Source: Rhodoferax sp. (GTDB lineage Bacteria; Pseudomonadota; Gammaproteobacteria; Burkholderiales; Burkholderiaceae_C). From it: DNA of 33,454 nt. Every line of letters begins with the position of its first letter. Within the stretch, counting starts at the first letter, position 1. Below are positions 8,305-17,726 of this stretch, in pieces. Location: contig NZ_JAURYQ010000018.1 of assembly GCF_030653815.1 (NCBI RefSeq), positions 1-33,454 of the forward strand, read 5' to 3'. The translations under genes and the position numbers were made by a program. The notes under the pieces are model-generated. The model was not told the origin of the DNA. It made no database searches and worked only from the letters and a program-made list of their open reading frames with translations.

Positions 8305-11300
8305 ATGAAATCATTACTCGACCTGTTCAAGCAATTCACGCCTGACGAGCACTTTGATGCCATCAAAATTGGCATGGCCTCGCCCGAGAAAATCCGTTCC
8401 TGGTCTTTTGGCGAAGTCAAAAAGCCGGAAACCATCAACTACCGTACTTTCAAGCCCGAGCGCGATGGTCTTTTTTGCGCCAAGATCTTTGGCCCCATCA
8501 AAGACTACGAATGCCTGTGCGGCAAGTACAAGCGGCTCAAGCACCGCGGTGTCATCTGCGAAAAATGCGGCGTTGAAGTCACACAAACCAAGGTGCGTCG
8601 TGAGCGCATGGGTCACATCGACCTGGCCGCGCCCTGCGCCCACATCTGGTTCCTGAAGTCCCTGCCCAGCCGCTTGGGCCTGGTGCTGGACATGACGCTG
8701 CGCGACATCGAGCGTGTGCTGTACTTTGAAGCTTACGTGGTGACCGATCCCGGCATGACCCCGCTGAAGAAATACAGCATCATGTCGGAAGACGACTTCG
8801 ACGCCAAGTTCAAGGAATACGGCGACGAATTCCAGGCCAAGATGGGTGCCGAAGGCGTCAAGGATTTGCTGCAAAACCTCGACATCGACTCCTCCATCGA
8901 GAAGCTGCGCAACGACCCAAGCGGTTCCGAGCTCAAGATCAAGAAGAACACCAAGCGCCTCAAACTGCTCGAAGCCTTCAAGAAGTCCGGCATCAAGCCC
9001 GAGTGGATGGTGCTCGACGTGCTGCCGGTGTTGCCGCCCGACCTGCGCCCGCTCGTGCCGCTGGACGGTGGCCGTTTTGCCACGTCGGATTTGAACGACC
9101 TGTACCGCCGCGTCATCAACCGCAACAGCCGCCTGCGCCGTTTGCTGGAACTCAAAGCGCCGGAAATCATTGCCCGCAATGAAAAGCGCATGCTGCAGGA
9201 AGCCGTTGACAGCTTGCTCGACAACGGTCGCCGCGGCAAGGCCATGACCGGCGCCAACAAGCGTGCGCTCAACTCGCTGGCCGACATGATCAAGGGCAAG
9301 AGTGGTCGTTTCCGTCAGAACTTGCTGGGCAAGCGCGTCGACTACTCCGGCCGTTCGGTCATTGTGGTTGGCCCCACGCTTAAATTGCACCAGTGCGGTC
9401 TGCCCAAGCTGATGGCGCTGGAATTGTTCAAGCCCTTCATCTTTGCGCGCCTGGAAGCCATGGGCATTGCCACCACCATCAAGGCGGCCAAGAAGGAAGT
9501 CGAAACCGGCACGCCGGTGGTCTGGGACATCCTGGAGGAAGTCATCAAGGAGCACCCGGTCATGCTCAACCGTGCGCCTACGCTGCACCGTTTGGGTATC
9601 CAGGCTTTTGAGCCCATTTTGATCGAAGGCAAGGCCATTCAGCTGCACCCGCTGGTGTGCGCCGCGTTCAACGCCGACTTCGACGGTGACCAGATGGCCG
9701 TTCACGTGCCGCTGTCCGTCGAAGCCCAGATGGAATGCCGCACCCTGATGCTGGCCTCCAACAACGTGCTGTTCCCGTCCAATGGCGAGCCCTCCATCGT
9801 GCCGTCGCAAGACGTGGTGCTGGGCCTGTACTACACCACCCGTGACCGCATCAACAGCAAGGGTGAGGGCCTGGTGTTTGCCGACACCGGTGAGGTGCAG
9901 CGCGCCTTTGACGCGGGCGAGGTCGAAATGAGCTCGCGCATCAGCGTGCGCCTGACCGAGTACACCAAGGACAAGGCCACCGGCGAACTCACGCCCAGCA
10001 CCAGCCTGGTCGAGACCTCGGTCGGTCGTGCCCTGTTGTCGGAAATTTTGCCCAAGGGCCTGCCCTTTGCCTTCATCAACAAGGCCTTGAAGAAAAAGGA
10101 AATTTCCCGCCTCATCAATGCCTCGTTCCGCAAGTGCGGTCTGAAGGAAACCGTGGTGTTCGCCGACAAGCTGTTGCAGTACGGCTTCCGTCTCGCTACC
10201 CGTGCCGGTATTTCGATCTCGATCGAAGACATGCTGGTGCCCACCGAGAAGCCGGGCATCATTGAGCGTGCCGAGGCCGAGGTCAAGGAAATCGCCACCC
10301 AGTACACCTCCGGTCTGGTGACTGCCGGTGAGCGCTACAACAAGGTGGTGGACATCTGGGGCAAAGCCGGCGACGAAGTGTCCAAGGTGATGATGTCCCA
10401 ACTCTCCAAAGAAACCGTCATTGACCGCCACGGCAACCAGGTGCCGCAAGAGTCGTTCAACTCCATCTACATGATGGCCGACTCCGGCGCCCGCGGTTCT
10501 GCCGCCCAGATTCGCCAAGTGGCGGGTATGCGCGGTTTGATGGCCAAGCCTGACGGCTCGATCATCGAGACGCCCATCACCGCCAACTTCCGTGAAGGCC
10601 TGAACGTGCTGGAGTACTTCATCTCCACCCACGGTGCGCGTAAGGGTCTGGCCGACACGGCGTTGAAAACCGCCAACTCGGGTTACCTGACGCGTCGTCT
10701 GGTCGACGTGACGCAAGACCTGGTCGTCACCGAGCAGGATTGCGGCACCCACGCCGGCTACCTGATGCGCGCCATTGTCGAAGGCGGCGAAACCATTGAA
10801 TCGCTGCGCGACCGCATTCTGGGCCGTACTGCGGCTGAAGACATCCTGCACCCCGAGAACCAGTCGGTGCTGGCCCCGGCCGGTACCATGCTCGATGAAG
10901 ACATGATCGACGAGCTGGAAGTGGCTGGCGTCGATGAAGTCAAGGTGCGCACCGCGCTGACCTGCGAGACCCGCTTTGGCATTTGCGCCAAGTGCTACGG
11001 CCGCGACCTCGGTCGTGGTGGCTTGGTCAATGGCGGCGAAGCGGTGGGTGTGATTGCCGCCCAGTCGATCGGCGAGCCCGGTACCCAGCTGACCATGCGG
11101 ACCTTCCACATCGGTGGTGCGGCATCGCGTGCCGCCATTGCCTCCAGCGTCGAAGCCAAGTCCAACGGCAACATCGGCTTCAACACCACGATGCGTTACG
11201 TCACCAACGGCAAGGGCGAACTGGTGGTGATTTCGCGCTCCGGCGAGATCGTCATCCATGACGAGCACGGCCGTGAACGCGAGCGCCATAAAGTGCCGTA

Positions 11301-12525
11301 CGGCGCCATCCTCACCGTCAAGCCGGACCAGACCATCAAGGCCGGCACCATTCTGGCCAACTGGGATCCGCTGACGCGACCCATCATCACCGAGTACGCC
11401 GGCCAGGCCCGCTTCGAGAACGTCGAAGAAGGTCTGACCGTGGCCAAGCAGGTCGACGAAGTCACCGGCCTGAGCACGCTGGTGGTGATCGACCCGAAAC
11501 GCCGTGGTTCTGCCAAGGTGGTGCGTCCGCAGGTCAAGCTGATCGATGCCACTGGCAACGAAGTCAAGATCCCGGGCACCGACCATGCTGTGACGATCGG
11601 TTTCCCGATTGGCGCGCTGGTGCAGGTGCGTGACGGCCAGGACGTGGGCCCCGGCGAAGTGCTGGCCCGTATCCCGGTGGAAGGTCAGAAGACCCGCGAC
11701 ATTACCGGCGGTTTGCCGCGTGTGGCCGAGTTGTTCGAAGCCCGTTCACCCAAAGACAAGGGCGTTCTGGCCGAGATGACCGGTACCATTTCTTTCGGCA
11801 AGGAAACCAAGGGCAAGATTCGCCTGCAGATCACCGACCCCGAAGGCAAAGTCTGGGAAGAGCTGGTGCCTAAGGAAAAGAACATGCTGGTGCACGAAGG
11901 CCAGATCGTCAACAAGGGCGAAGTGGTGGTGGACGGCCCGGCCGACCCGCAGGACATCCTGCGCCTGCTGGGTGCCGAAGAGCTGGCGCGCTACATCGTC
12001 GACGAAGTGCAGGACGTTTACCGTCTGCAGGGCGTGAAGATCAACGACAAGCACATTGAAGTCATCGTGCGTCAGATGCTGCGCCGTGTGGTGGTCGAGG
12101 CTGCGGGTGATTCCAACTACATCAATGGTGAGCAGGTGGAGCGCTCGGAAATGCTCAACACCAACGACGCCTTGCGCGCCGAGGGCAAGATCCCGGCCGC
12201 CTTCACCAACCTGCTGCTGGGTATCACCAAGGCATCGCTGTCCACCGACAGCTTCATCAGCGCGGCTTCCTTCCAGGAAACCACCCGCGTGCTGACCGAA
12301 GCCGCCATCATGGGCAAGCGCGACGGCCTGCGTGGTCTGAAGGAAAACGTCATTGTGGGTCGTTTGATTCCGGCCGGCACTGGCATGGCGTATCACGAAG
12401 CGCGCAAGGTCCGCGAAAACATGGACGACGCCGAGCGTCGTGCCATTGCCGAGACCGAAGCCGCTGAACTGGCCCTGGCCAGCGAGCAGGACCAGGATCA
12501 GGACGAAGGTGTTGACGTCAAGTAA
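8305..12525 (+). CDS. rpoC: DNA-directed RNA polymerase subunit beta'
   Basis: This is the largest RNA polymerase subunit and carries the catalytic magnesium site. The protein has 1406 residues from ATG 8305, with GAGAGGA upstream. The N-terminal zinc site [13 protein letters not shown] with CEKCG lies near residue 70. The catalytic [12 protein letters not shown] motif places the three Mg-binding aspartates at residues 458, 460 and 462. The second zinc site includes [15 protein letters not shown]. The bridge/trigger region includes [16 protein letters not shown]. The C-terminus ends in a short acidic Gln/Asp tail. It is the last gene of the cluster and is followed by a strong terminator. Confidence 0.99.
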   Translation: MKSLLDLFKQFTPDEHFDAIKIGMASPEKIRSWSFGEVKKPETINYRTFKPERDGLFCAKIFGPIKDYECLCGKYKRLKHRGVICEKCGVEVTQTKVRRERMGHIDLAAPCAHIWFLKSLPSRLGLVLDMTLRDIERVLYFEAYVVTDPGMTPLKKYSIMSEDDFDAKFKEYGDEFQAKMGAEGVKDLLQNLDIDSSIEKLRNDPSGSELKIKKNTKRLKLLEAFKKSGIKPEWMVLDVLPVLPPDLRPLVPLDGGRFATSDLNDLYRRVINRNSRLRRLLELKAPEIIARNEKRMLQEAVDSLLDNGRRGKAMTGANKRALNSLADMIKGKSGRFRQNLLGKRVDYSGRSVIVVGPTLKLHQCGLPKLMALELFKPFIFARLEAMGIATTIKAAKKEVETGTPVVWDILEEVIKEHPVMLNRAPTLHRLGIQAFEPILIEGKAIQLHPLVCAAFNADFDGDQMAVHVPLSVEAQMECRTLMLASNNVLFPSNGEPSIVPSQDVVLGLYYTTRDRINSKGEGLVFADTGEVQRAFDAGEVEMSSRISVRLTEYTKDKATGELTPSTSLVETSVGRALLSEILPKGLPFAFINKALKKKEISRLINASFRKCGLKETVVFADKLLQYGFRLATRAGISISIEDMLVPTEKPGIIERAEAEVKEIATQYTSGLVTAGERYNKVVDIWGKAGDEVSKVMMSQLSKETVIDRHGNQVPQESFNSIYMMADSGARGSAAQIRQVAGMRGLMAKPDGSIIETPITANFREGLNVLEYFISTHGARKGLADTALKTANSGYLTRRLVDVTQDLVVTEQDCGTHAGYLMRAIVEGGETIESLRDRILGRTAAEDILHPENQSVLAPAGTMLDEDMIDELEVAGVDEVKVRTALTCETRFGICAKCYGRDLGRGGLVNGGEAVGVIAAQSIGEPGTQLTMRTFHIGGAASRAAIASSVEAKSNGNIGFNTTMRYVTNGKGELVVISRSGEIVIHDEHGRERERHKVPYGAILTVKPDQTIKAGTILANWDPLTRPIITEYAGQARFENVEEGLTVAKQVDEVTGLSTLVVIDPKRRGSAKVVRPQVKLIDATGNEVKIPGTDHAVTIGFPIGALVQVRDGQDVGPGEVLARIPVEGQKTRDITGGLPRVAELFEARSPKDKGVLAEMTGTISFGKETKGKIRLQITDPEGKVWEELVPKEKNMLVHEGQIVNKGEVVVDGPADPQDILRLLGAEELARYIVDEVQDVYRLQGVKINDKHIEVIVRQMLRRVVVEAAGDSNYINGEQVERSEMLNTNDALRAEGKIPAAFTNLLLGITKASLSTDSFISAASFQETTRVLTEAAIMGKRDGLRGLKENVIVGRLIPAGTGMAYHEARKVRENMDDAERRAIAETEAAELALASEQDQDQDEGVDVK

Positions 12526-12541
12526 TTGACCGAGCATCAAG

Positions 12542-12586
12542 AAGCGCCTCACGCCCTGTTTGACACGGGGTTGAGGCGCTTTTTTT
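12542..12586 (+). terminator. Rho-independent terminator after rpoC
   Basis: A 10-bp stem, AAGCGCCTCA (12542-12551) with TGAGGCGCTT (12572-12581), has a partly self-complementary interior and runs into seven T residues (12580-12586). It closes the rplKAJL-rpoBC transcript only 10 bases before the rsmB start. Confidence 0.95.
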
Positions 12587-12596
12587 ATAACAAATC

Positions 12597-13919
12597 ATGA
12601 CCATTCCTACCCAGATTCCGCTGTGGCGACAGCTGCAGGCAGTCGCCAAGGTGTTGCAGGCCATCCTGGGCGGGGCTTCCGGCACCGCCGCCATTGGGGC
12701 GGTCGATGCGTCGCTGCGCCCGGGCGTGCAGGCGCTCAGCTTCACGGTGCTGCGCACCTTGGGGCAGGCGCAGGCCTTGCGCCGTCTGCTGGCACCCCGC
12801 CAACCGGCTCCGCCGCTGGATGCCTTGCTGTGCTGCGCCTTGGCGCTGTTGTCGCAGGGCGAGGACGCGCCCTACGACGCCTTTACCCTGGTCAATCAGA
12901 CGGTGGAAGCGGCCAAGAAATCGCCCAGACTGAAGGCCCAGGCGGCTTTCGTGAATGCCTGCTTGCGCCGCTTTTTGCGCGAACAACCCGCTTTGCTGGC
13001 CCAGGTGGTGCAGGACCCGGTGGCGCGCTGGAACCACCCGGCCTGGTGGCTGGCCCAGATGCAGGCCGAGTGGCCGACGCAATGGCAAGGCATTCTGGCG
13101 GCCAATCAGGCCCAGGCACCGATGGTATTGCGCGTCAACACCCGGCGCATCAGTGTGGCCGATTATTTCAAGATGCTCGCGGCGGCCGGCTTGCTGGCCG
13201 AGCCGCTTGGACCGGTCGGTGTGGTGCTGCAAGAGGCCACGGCGGTGCAGCACATTCCCGGTTTTGCCGATGGCCTGGTCTCGGTGCAGGACGGCGCGGC
13301 ACAGTGGGCAGCGCCGTTGCTGCTGGCTGGCTTGCGCGGCTCGGCGCCTTTGCAGGTGCTCGATGCCTGTGCTGCACCGGGCGGCAAGACAGCACACCTG
13401 CTGGAGTTTGCCGACGTGTCGGTCACGGCGCTTGATATTGACGCCCAGCGCTGCCAGCGCATTCACGACAACCTGCAGCGTCTGGGCCTGAGCGCGCAGG
13501 TACGGGCGGCCGACGCGGCCGATTTGCCGAGCTGGTGGCAGGGTGAAAGTTATGACGCGATTTTGCTTGACGCCCCTTGCTCGGGCTCGGGCGTGGTGCG
13601 CCGTCACCCTGACATCCTCTGGCTCAGGCGCCCCACCGACGCAGCCCAACTGGCGCGCCAGCAGGCCAGGCTGCTGGCGGTGCTATGGCCTTTGGTGAAA
13701 CCCGGAGGGCGTTTGCTGTACTGCACCTGTTCGGTCTTCCAGGCTGAGGGCCAGGGCCAGATCAAGGCGTTTCTTGACAACAACAGCAACGCCGCTTTAT
13801 TGCCTTCACCCGGGCATTTGTTGCCCGGGCAAGCGGTGCAATGGCCGGGACTCGTTGACAATCCGACACGTGAGCATGATGGTTTTTATTACGCGCTGCT
13901 GGAAAAGTTGGCTGCCTAG
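12597..13919 (+). CDS. rsmB: 16S rRNA (cytosine-967-C5)-methyltransferase RsmB
   Basis: RsmB methylates C967 of 16S rRNA using S-adenosylmethionine. The protein has 440 residues. Residues 1-140 form the NusB-like RNA-binding domain, and residues 155-438 form the methyltransferase. The SAM-binding loop ACAAPGGKT is at 257-265. DAPCSGSG at 325-332 carries the cysteine that releases the product (C328). YCTCS at 375-379 holds the catalytic cysteine (C378). ATG 12597 lies right behind the rpoC terminator and has no obvious ribosome-binding site, so initiation may be weak or start slightly downstream. The 3' end overlaps the next gene by 44 bases. An 8-bp hairpin, CCCGGGCA/TGCCCGGG (13809-13829), lies in its last codons. 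Confidence 0.95.
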   Translation: MTIPTQIPLWRQLQAVAKVLQAILGGASGTAAIGAVDASLRPGVQALSFTVLRTLGQAQALRRLLAPRQPAPPLDALLCCALALLSQGEDAPYDAFTLVNQTVEAAKKSPRLKAQAAFVNACLRRFLREQPALLAQVVQDPVARWNHPAWWLAQMQAEWPTQWQGILAANQAQAPMVLRVNTRRISVADYFKMLAAAGLLAEPLGPVGVVLQEATAVQHIPGFADGLVSVQDGAAQWAAPLLLAGLRGSAPLQVLDACAAPGGKTAHLLEFADVSVTALDIDAQRCQRIHDNLQRLGLSAQVRAADAADLPSWWQGESYDAILLDAPCSGSGVVRRHPDILWLRRPTDAAQLARQQARLLAVLWPLVKPGGRLLYCTCSVFQAEGQGQIKAFLDNNSNAALLPSPGHLLPGQAVQWPGLVDNPTREHDGFYYALLEKLAA

Positions 13920-14511
13920 CTTGATGCTGGGCTGGCTGGCCACGGCTGTGCTGGGGTTCGGCGTGGCGTTGGCGCAAGCACCCACGGGTGGCACGGAGCC
14001 GCCGCTGCTGCGTCTTGAGCGCTCGGACGAGGCGCTCTGGCTTTCCACCCAGCTCCAGTTCGACCTGTCGCCCGCCGTGGTGGATGCCCTGCACAAGGGC
14101 ATTCCGATTTTCTTTGTGGCCGAGGCCGATGTGCTGCGCGAACGCTGGTACTGGACCAATAAAAGAATTGTGTCGTCCAAGCGTCAATTCCGGCTGGCCT
14201 ACCAACCCCTGACCAATCGCTGGCGGCTCAACATCCTATCCGGCGAGATCGCCGAGCCTGCCTTGGGTTTGGCCCTGAACCAGAATTTTGATTCCTGGAC
14301 TGAAGCACTGGCCACCGTTCGCCGCATGACGCGCTGGAAAATTGCCGAGGCGGCAGACTTGGCGCCCGGTGCGCGCTACCTGGTGGCGTTTCGCTTTCGG
14401 CTGGACCTGGCCCAGCTGCCCCGGCCCCTGCAGATTGGCACGCTGGGTCAAGCGGACTGGTCGGTGGTGCTTGGCAGCGAGCAGTTGCTTGAACCCGAGT
14501 CGGGCAAATGA
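13876..14511 (+). CDS. DUF4390 domain protein, secreted or membrane-anchored
   Basis: This is a 211-residue protein of the DUF4390 family; no biochemical function is known to me. I chose ATG 13876 because it gives a plausible export signal: a basic start (residues 7-11), a hydrophobic stretch LMLGWLATAVLGFGVALA, and a possible cleavage after AQA near residue 35. The frame stays open further upstream inside rsmB, and ATG 13879 or 13924 are alternatives. The mature part is mostly predicted beta structure, with RERWYWTNKRI and SKRQFRLAYQPLTNRWRL, typical of the family. It overlaps rsmB at the 5' end and the sensor kinase by ATGA at the 3' end. This points to translational coupling and perhaps a role connected with the kinase's signal at the membrane. 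Confidence 0.85.
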   Translation: MMVFITRCWKSWLPSLMLGWLATAVLGFGVALAQAPTGGTEPPLLRLERSDEALWLSTQLQFDLSPAVVDALHKGIPIFFVAEADVLRERWYWTNKRIVSSKRQFRLAYQPLTNRWRLNILSGEIAEPALGLALNQNFDSWTEALATVRRMTRWKIAEAADLAPGARYLVAFRFRLDLAQLPRPLQIGTLGQADWSVVLGSEQLLEPESGK

Positions 14512-16796
14512 AACCTGCCCTGGCCACTGACAAGCTACCCGCACGTCATTCCCGGTCGGTGCGCTGGTTGCTGGGGTTGGGCGTAGTCGTCCTGGTGGCC
14601 ATTGGCCTGGTGCTGCTCTTCCTGTTGACCCAGGCCACCACCAACCGCGAGCTCTACGAGCGCAACTATGCGCGTCTGTTTGCCGTCAATGTGGTGGTGG
14701 CGGTGCTGTTGCTGGGCGTGATTGGCTGGATTGCGTTGCGCCTGATCCGGCGCCTGGTGCAAAAAAAATTCGGCAGCCGTTTGCTGGTCAAACTGGCCGC
14801 CATTTTTGCGTTGGCGGGCTTTGCCCCCGGCATGCTGATCTACGTGGTGTCTTATCAGTTTGTCACGCGTTCCATCGAAAGCTGGTTTGACGTCAAGGTC
14901 GAAGGCGCACTGAACGCCGGCCTGAATCTGGGGCGCACCACGCTGGATGCCTTGTCAACCGACCTGGCGGCCAAGGCGCGTACGGGTGCGGCGCAGCTTG
15001 CGGACACGCCCGAGTTCAGCGCCGCCTTGCCGCTGGAGCGCGCGCGCGTCGCGGTGGGGGCTGACGATCTGATGCTGTGGGGCGGGTCCGGGCGGCTCAT
15101 TGCGGCAGCGGGCCAGTCGCGTTACCAGCTCAACCCCGAGCTGCCCACGGCGCAACAGTTCCGGGCCGCACGGGACCAGCGTGTCATCACCTGGATCGAG
15201 GGCCTGGACGATGTCGACGCCGTTTCCGAACCCCAGGCCCGGGTCAAGGCGCTGGCGCTCATCAACAGTGATCAACTGGGCATCTTCAACGAACCGCGCT
15301 ATTTGCTGGCAGTCAAGGCGCTGCCAGACACGCTGGTGGCCAATGCGCTGGCCGTGACGCTGGCCAATCGCGAGTACCAGGAGCGGGCGCTGGCCCGCGA
15401 CGGCTTGCGCCGCATGTACATTGGCACGCTGACTTTGAGCCTGTTCATGGCGGTTTTTGGCGCGGTGCTGCTGGCAGTGGTGCTGGGCAACCAGTTGGCC
15501 CGGCCCCTGCTGCTGCTGGCCGATGGCGTGCGCGAGGTGGCGGCCGGCGACCTCACCCCCAAGACCTATTTGCACGGCAGCGATGAACTCGACGGCCTGA
15601 CCCGCTCATTCGCCCAGATGACGCAGCAACTCGCCGATGCGCGCCAGGCGGTGCAGTCCAGCATGGCGCAGGTGAGCGCCGCGCACGCCAATTTGCAGAC
15701 CATTCTGGACAACCTCACGGCGGGTGTCATGGTGCTGGATGCCCAAGGCCTGATTTGTGCGTCCAACCCGGGTGCCACCCGAATCCTGCGTGCGCCACTG
15801 GCGGCGCACCAGGGTCAGGCACTGGCCGAGATCGAAGGCCTACAGTCCTTTGGCCAGCAGGTGCAGGAACAATTTGACAACTTCTTCAGCGCCCACAGCG
15901 AACGCACGCTGGACCATTGGCAACAGTCCTTTGAGCTCGGTGGCATCGGCCGTGCCCAGAGCGGGCGCCCGGCCCATGACGTGATCACTTTGGTGACGCG
16001 TGGTGCCGCCTTGCCGGGCGAGCAACGCTTGCTGGTGTTCGACGACATTTCTGAAATTGTGTCGGCGCAAAGGGCTCAGGCCTGGGGTGAAGTGGCGCGG
16101 CGCCTGGCGCATGAGATCAAGAACCCGCTGACCCCGATCCAGCTGTCAGCCGAGCGGCTGGAGATGAAGCTCACCGGCAAGCTGGGTGTGCCCGAGCAAG
16201 CCATGCTGACCAAATCGGTCAAAACCATCGTCGACCAGGTCGATGCCATGAAGCGCCTGGTCAATGAATTCCGTGACTACGCCCGCCTGCCGGCAGCTGA
16301 ACTCCGGCCGCTCAATCTCAATGCCTTGGTGGCGGACGTGTTGCACCTGTATGCCGACGACCTCGGGCAGGTGCCCGTCAAGACCGAGCTGGATCCCGCT
16401 TGCCCCAACATCCTGGGCGACACCCAACAACTGCGCCAGGTGCTGCACAACCTGCTGCAAAACGCCCAGGACGCCACCGTGAGCGCGGGCCGGGTCGATG
16501 CCGATCATGCCGTGCTGGTGAAGACACAGTGGCTAGCCAGTGCGCGCCGGGTACGCTTGGTGGTGGTGGACTGCGGTACCGGGTTCCCGGACCACATTCT
16601 GAAGCGGGCCTTCGAGCCCTATGTGACCACCAAGGACAAAGGCACCGGACTGGGTCTGGCGGTGGTCAAGAAAATCGCCGACGAGCATGCCAGTCGGGTG
16701 TCGATTGCGAACCGCCTGCACAACGACGAAGTTCTCGGGGCGCAAGTATCGTTATCATTCGCAGTTGAGCCAGCGTCAGGACCTCCGATCATTTGA
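14508..16796 (+). CDS. ntrY: NtrY-like membrane sensor histidine kinase
   Basis: This is a 762-residue membrane kinase with the NtrY layout. TM segments lie at about 19-41, 57-80 and 93-115, followed by a periplasmic loop of about 185 residues. A further TM at 303-327 leads to a HAMP linker (328-380) and a PAS domain (395-515, starting NLQTILDNLTAGVMVLD). The HisKA box RRLAHEIKNPLTP has the phosphorylated histidine at H535. The ATPase domain has the N box QLRQVLHNLLQNAQDA, G1 DCGTGFPD and G2 GTGLGLAVVKK. NtrY kinases respond to nitrogen or redox conditions in several proteobacteria; the signal here is unknown. It is coupled to DUF4390 by a 4-base overlap and pairs with the regulator 41 bases downstream. 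Confidence 0.93.
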   Translation: MKPALATDKLPARHSRSVRWLLGLGVVVLVAIGLVLLFLLTQATTNRELYERNYARLFAVNVVVAVLLLGVIGWIALRLIRRLVQKKFGSRLLVKLAAIFALAGFAPGMLIYVVSYQFVTRSIESWFDVKVEGALNAGLNLGRTTLDALSTDLAAKARTGAAQLADTPEFSAALPLERARVAVGADDLMLWGGSGRLIAAAGQSRYQLNPELPTAQQFRAARDQRVITWIEGLDDVDAVSEPQARVKALALINSDQLGIFNEPRYLLAVKALPDTLVANALAVTLANREYQERALARDGLRRMYIGTLTLSLFMAVFGAVLLAVVLGNQLARPLLLLADGVREVAAGDLTPKTYLHGSDELDGLTRSFAQMTQQLADARQAVQSSMAQVSAAHANLQTILDNLTAGVMVLDAQGLICASNPGATRILRAPLAAHQGQALAEIEGLQSFGQQVQEQFDNFFSAHSERTLDHWQQSFELGGIGRAQSGRPAHDVITLVTRGAALPGEQRLLVFDDISEIVSAQRAQAWGEVARRLAHEIKNPLTPIQLSAERLEMKLTGKLGVPEQAMLTKSVKTIVDQVDAMKRLVNEFRDYARLPAAELRPLNLNALVADVLHLYADDLGQVPVKTELDPACPNILGDTQQLRQVLHNLLQNAQDATVSAGRVDADHAVLVKTQWLASARRVRLVVVDCGTGFPDHILKRAFEPYVTTKDKGTGLGLAVVKKIADEHASRVSIANRLHNDEVLGAQVSLSFAVEPASGPPII

Positions 16797-16837
16797 CGTG
16801 ATATTGCGCATACCAATCTCAAGGGAATTACAAGTAC

Positions 16838-17518
16838 ATGGCTAACATTTTGGTAGTGGACGACGAACTGGGTATTCGCGATCTCTTGTGTGAGATTCTC
16901 AATGACGAAGGGCACACCGTCGAGTTGGCAGAAAACGCCGCCCAGGCGCGTGCCGCCCGCCTGCGTGAGGCGCCCGACCTGGTGCTGCTCGACATCTGGA
17001 TGCCCGACACCGATGGCGTCACCCTGCTGAAGGAATGGTCCACCTCCGGTGCCCTGACCATGCCCGTCATCATGATGAGCGGCCACGCCACCATCGACAC
17101 GGCGGTGGAAGCCACGCGCATCGGCGCGCTGGCGTTTCTGGAAAAGCCGATCACACTGCAAAAGCTGCTCAAGGCGGTCGAACAGGGTCTGACCCGCGGC
17201 GCCCTGCGCAAGCTCACCCAGTCCATGCCGTCCTTGTCGTCCCTGGGTGGGAAGGCAGGCACGGTGGTGCTGGCCGACATGCCCATCAGCGCCGTTGAAC
17301 CGGCGCCAGAAGCCGGACCCCAAGTCACGCAAAACTTCATGCTTGACAAGCCGCTGCGCGAAGGCCGCGATGAGTACGAAAAAGCCTACTTCGAGTTCCA
17401 CCTGGCCAAGGAAAATGGCTCCATGACCCGTGTCGCTGAAAAGACCGGCCTGGAGCGCACCCACCTGTATCGCAAGCTCAAGCAACTGGGTGTTGACCTG
17501 ACGCGCAAACGCATCTGA
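16838..17518 (+). CDS. NtrX-related response regulator lacking the AAA+ domain
   Basis: This is a 226-residue regulator. The receiver domain (1-120) has the acidic pair D8/D9, phosphoacceptor D52 in LLDIWMPD, and K103 in FLEKPI. A loosely conserved linker (about 121-165) leads to a C-terminal Fis-type helix-turn-helix (about 180-222) with MTRVAEKTGLERTHLYRKLK. Canonical NtrX carries a sigma54-activating AAA+ domain of about 240 residues between these parts, and it is absent here. The protein therefore cannot remodel sigma54 polymerase and probably acts as a direct activator or repressor, as RegA/PrrA-type regulators do. It is the partner of the preceding kinase. The ribosome-binding site AAGGGA lies at about 16822-16827. 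No clear terminator follows it. Confidence 0.93.
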   Translation: MANILVVDDELGIRDLLCEILNDEGHTVELAENAAQARAARLREAPDLVLLDIWMPDTDGVTLLKEWSTSGALTMPVIMMSGHATIDTAVEATRIGALAFLEKPITLQKLLKAVEQGLTRGALRKLTQSMPSLSSLGGKAGTVVLADMPISAVEPAPEAGPQVTQNFMLDKPLREGRDEYEKAYFEFHLAKENGSMTRVAEKTGLERTHLYRKLKQLGVDLTRKRI

Positions 17519-17557
17519 AAAATCAGGCTTGCGTCTCAAAATGGCCCATTGCGCTGC

Positions 17558-17563
17558 TAGAAT
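17558..17563 (+). promoter_or_regulatory. Candidate -10 element for tRNA-Phe
   Basis: TAGAAT sits 10 bases before the tRNA and is followed by a GC-rich stretch (GCCGC), as is common for stable-RNA promoters. No good -35 is found at 16-18 bases. TTGCGT at 17529-17534 is too far upstream (23 bases), so the promoter call is tentative. Confidence 0.4.
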
Positions 17564-17573
17564 ATGCCGCTTA

Positions 17574-17649
17574 GGCCTGGTAGCTCAGTCGGTAGAGCAG
17601 AGGATTGAAAATCCTTGTGTCGGTGGTTCGATTCCGCCCCGGGCCACCA
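17574..17649 (+). tRNA. trnF: tRNA-Phe (anticodon GAA)
   Basis: This is a 76-nt cloverleaf with an encoded CCA end (17647-17649). The acceptor GGCCTGG (17574-17580) pairs with CCGGGCC, with one G-U pair. The anticodon stem-loop GAGGA-TTGAAAA-TCCTT carries GAA at 17607-17609. The T-arm GGTTCGATTCC is present. tRNA 3' ends are frequent targets of tyrosine recombinases, and a recombinase remnant lies about 1.1 kb downstream. Confidence 0.97.
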
Positions 17650-17657
17650 ATAACGAT

Positions 17658-17690
17658 GCGCCCCAGCGCCCTTTTAGGGTCCTGGGGCGT
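17658..17690 (+). terminator. Terminator-like hairpin after tRNA-Phe
   Basis: GCGCCCCAG (17658-17666) pairs with CTGGGGCGT (17682-17690) with one G-T pair. An inner CCC/GGG pairing extends the stem. Only a short T-run (TTTC) follows, so it is a moderate terminator or 3'-processing structure. Confidence 0.6.
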
Positions 17691-17726
17691 TTCTACAAAT
17701 GACACGCCTTTTCTGCAAAGTCTTAC

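Noticed and set aside
8314..11586. A 1090-codon open frame antisense to rpoC
   Set aside because: Same codon-bias shadow; no family signature, and rpoC is unequivocal.
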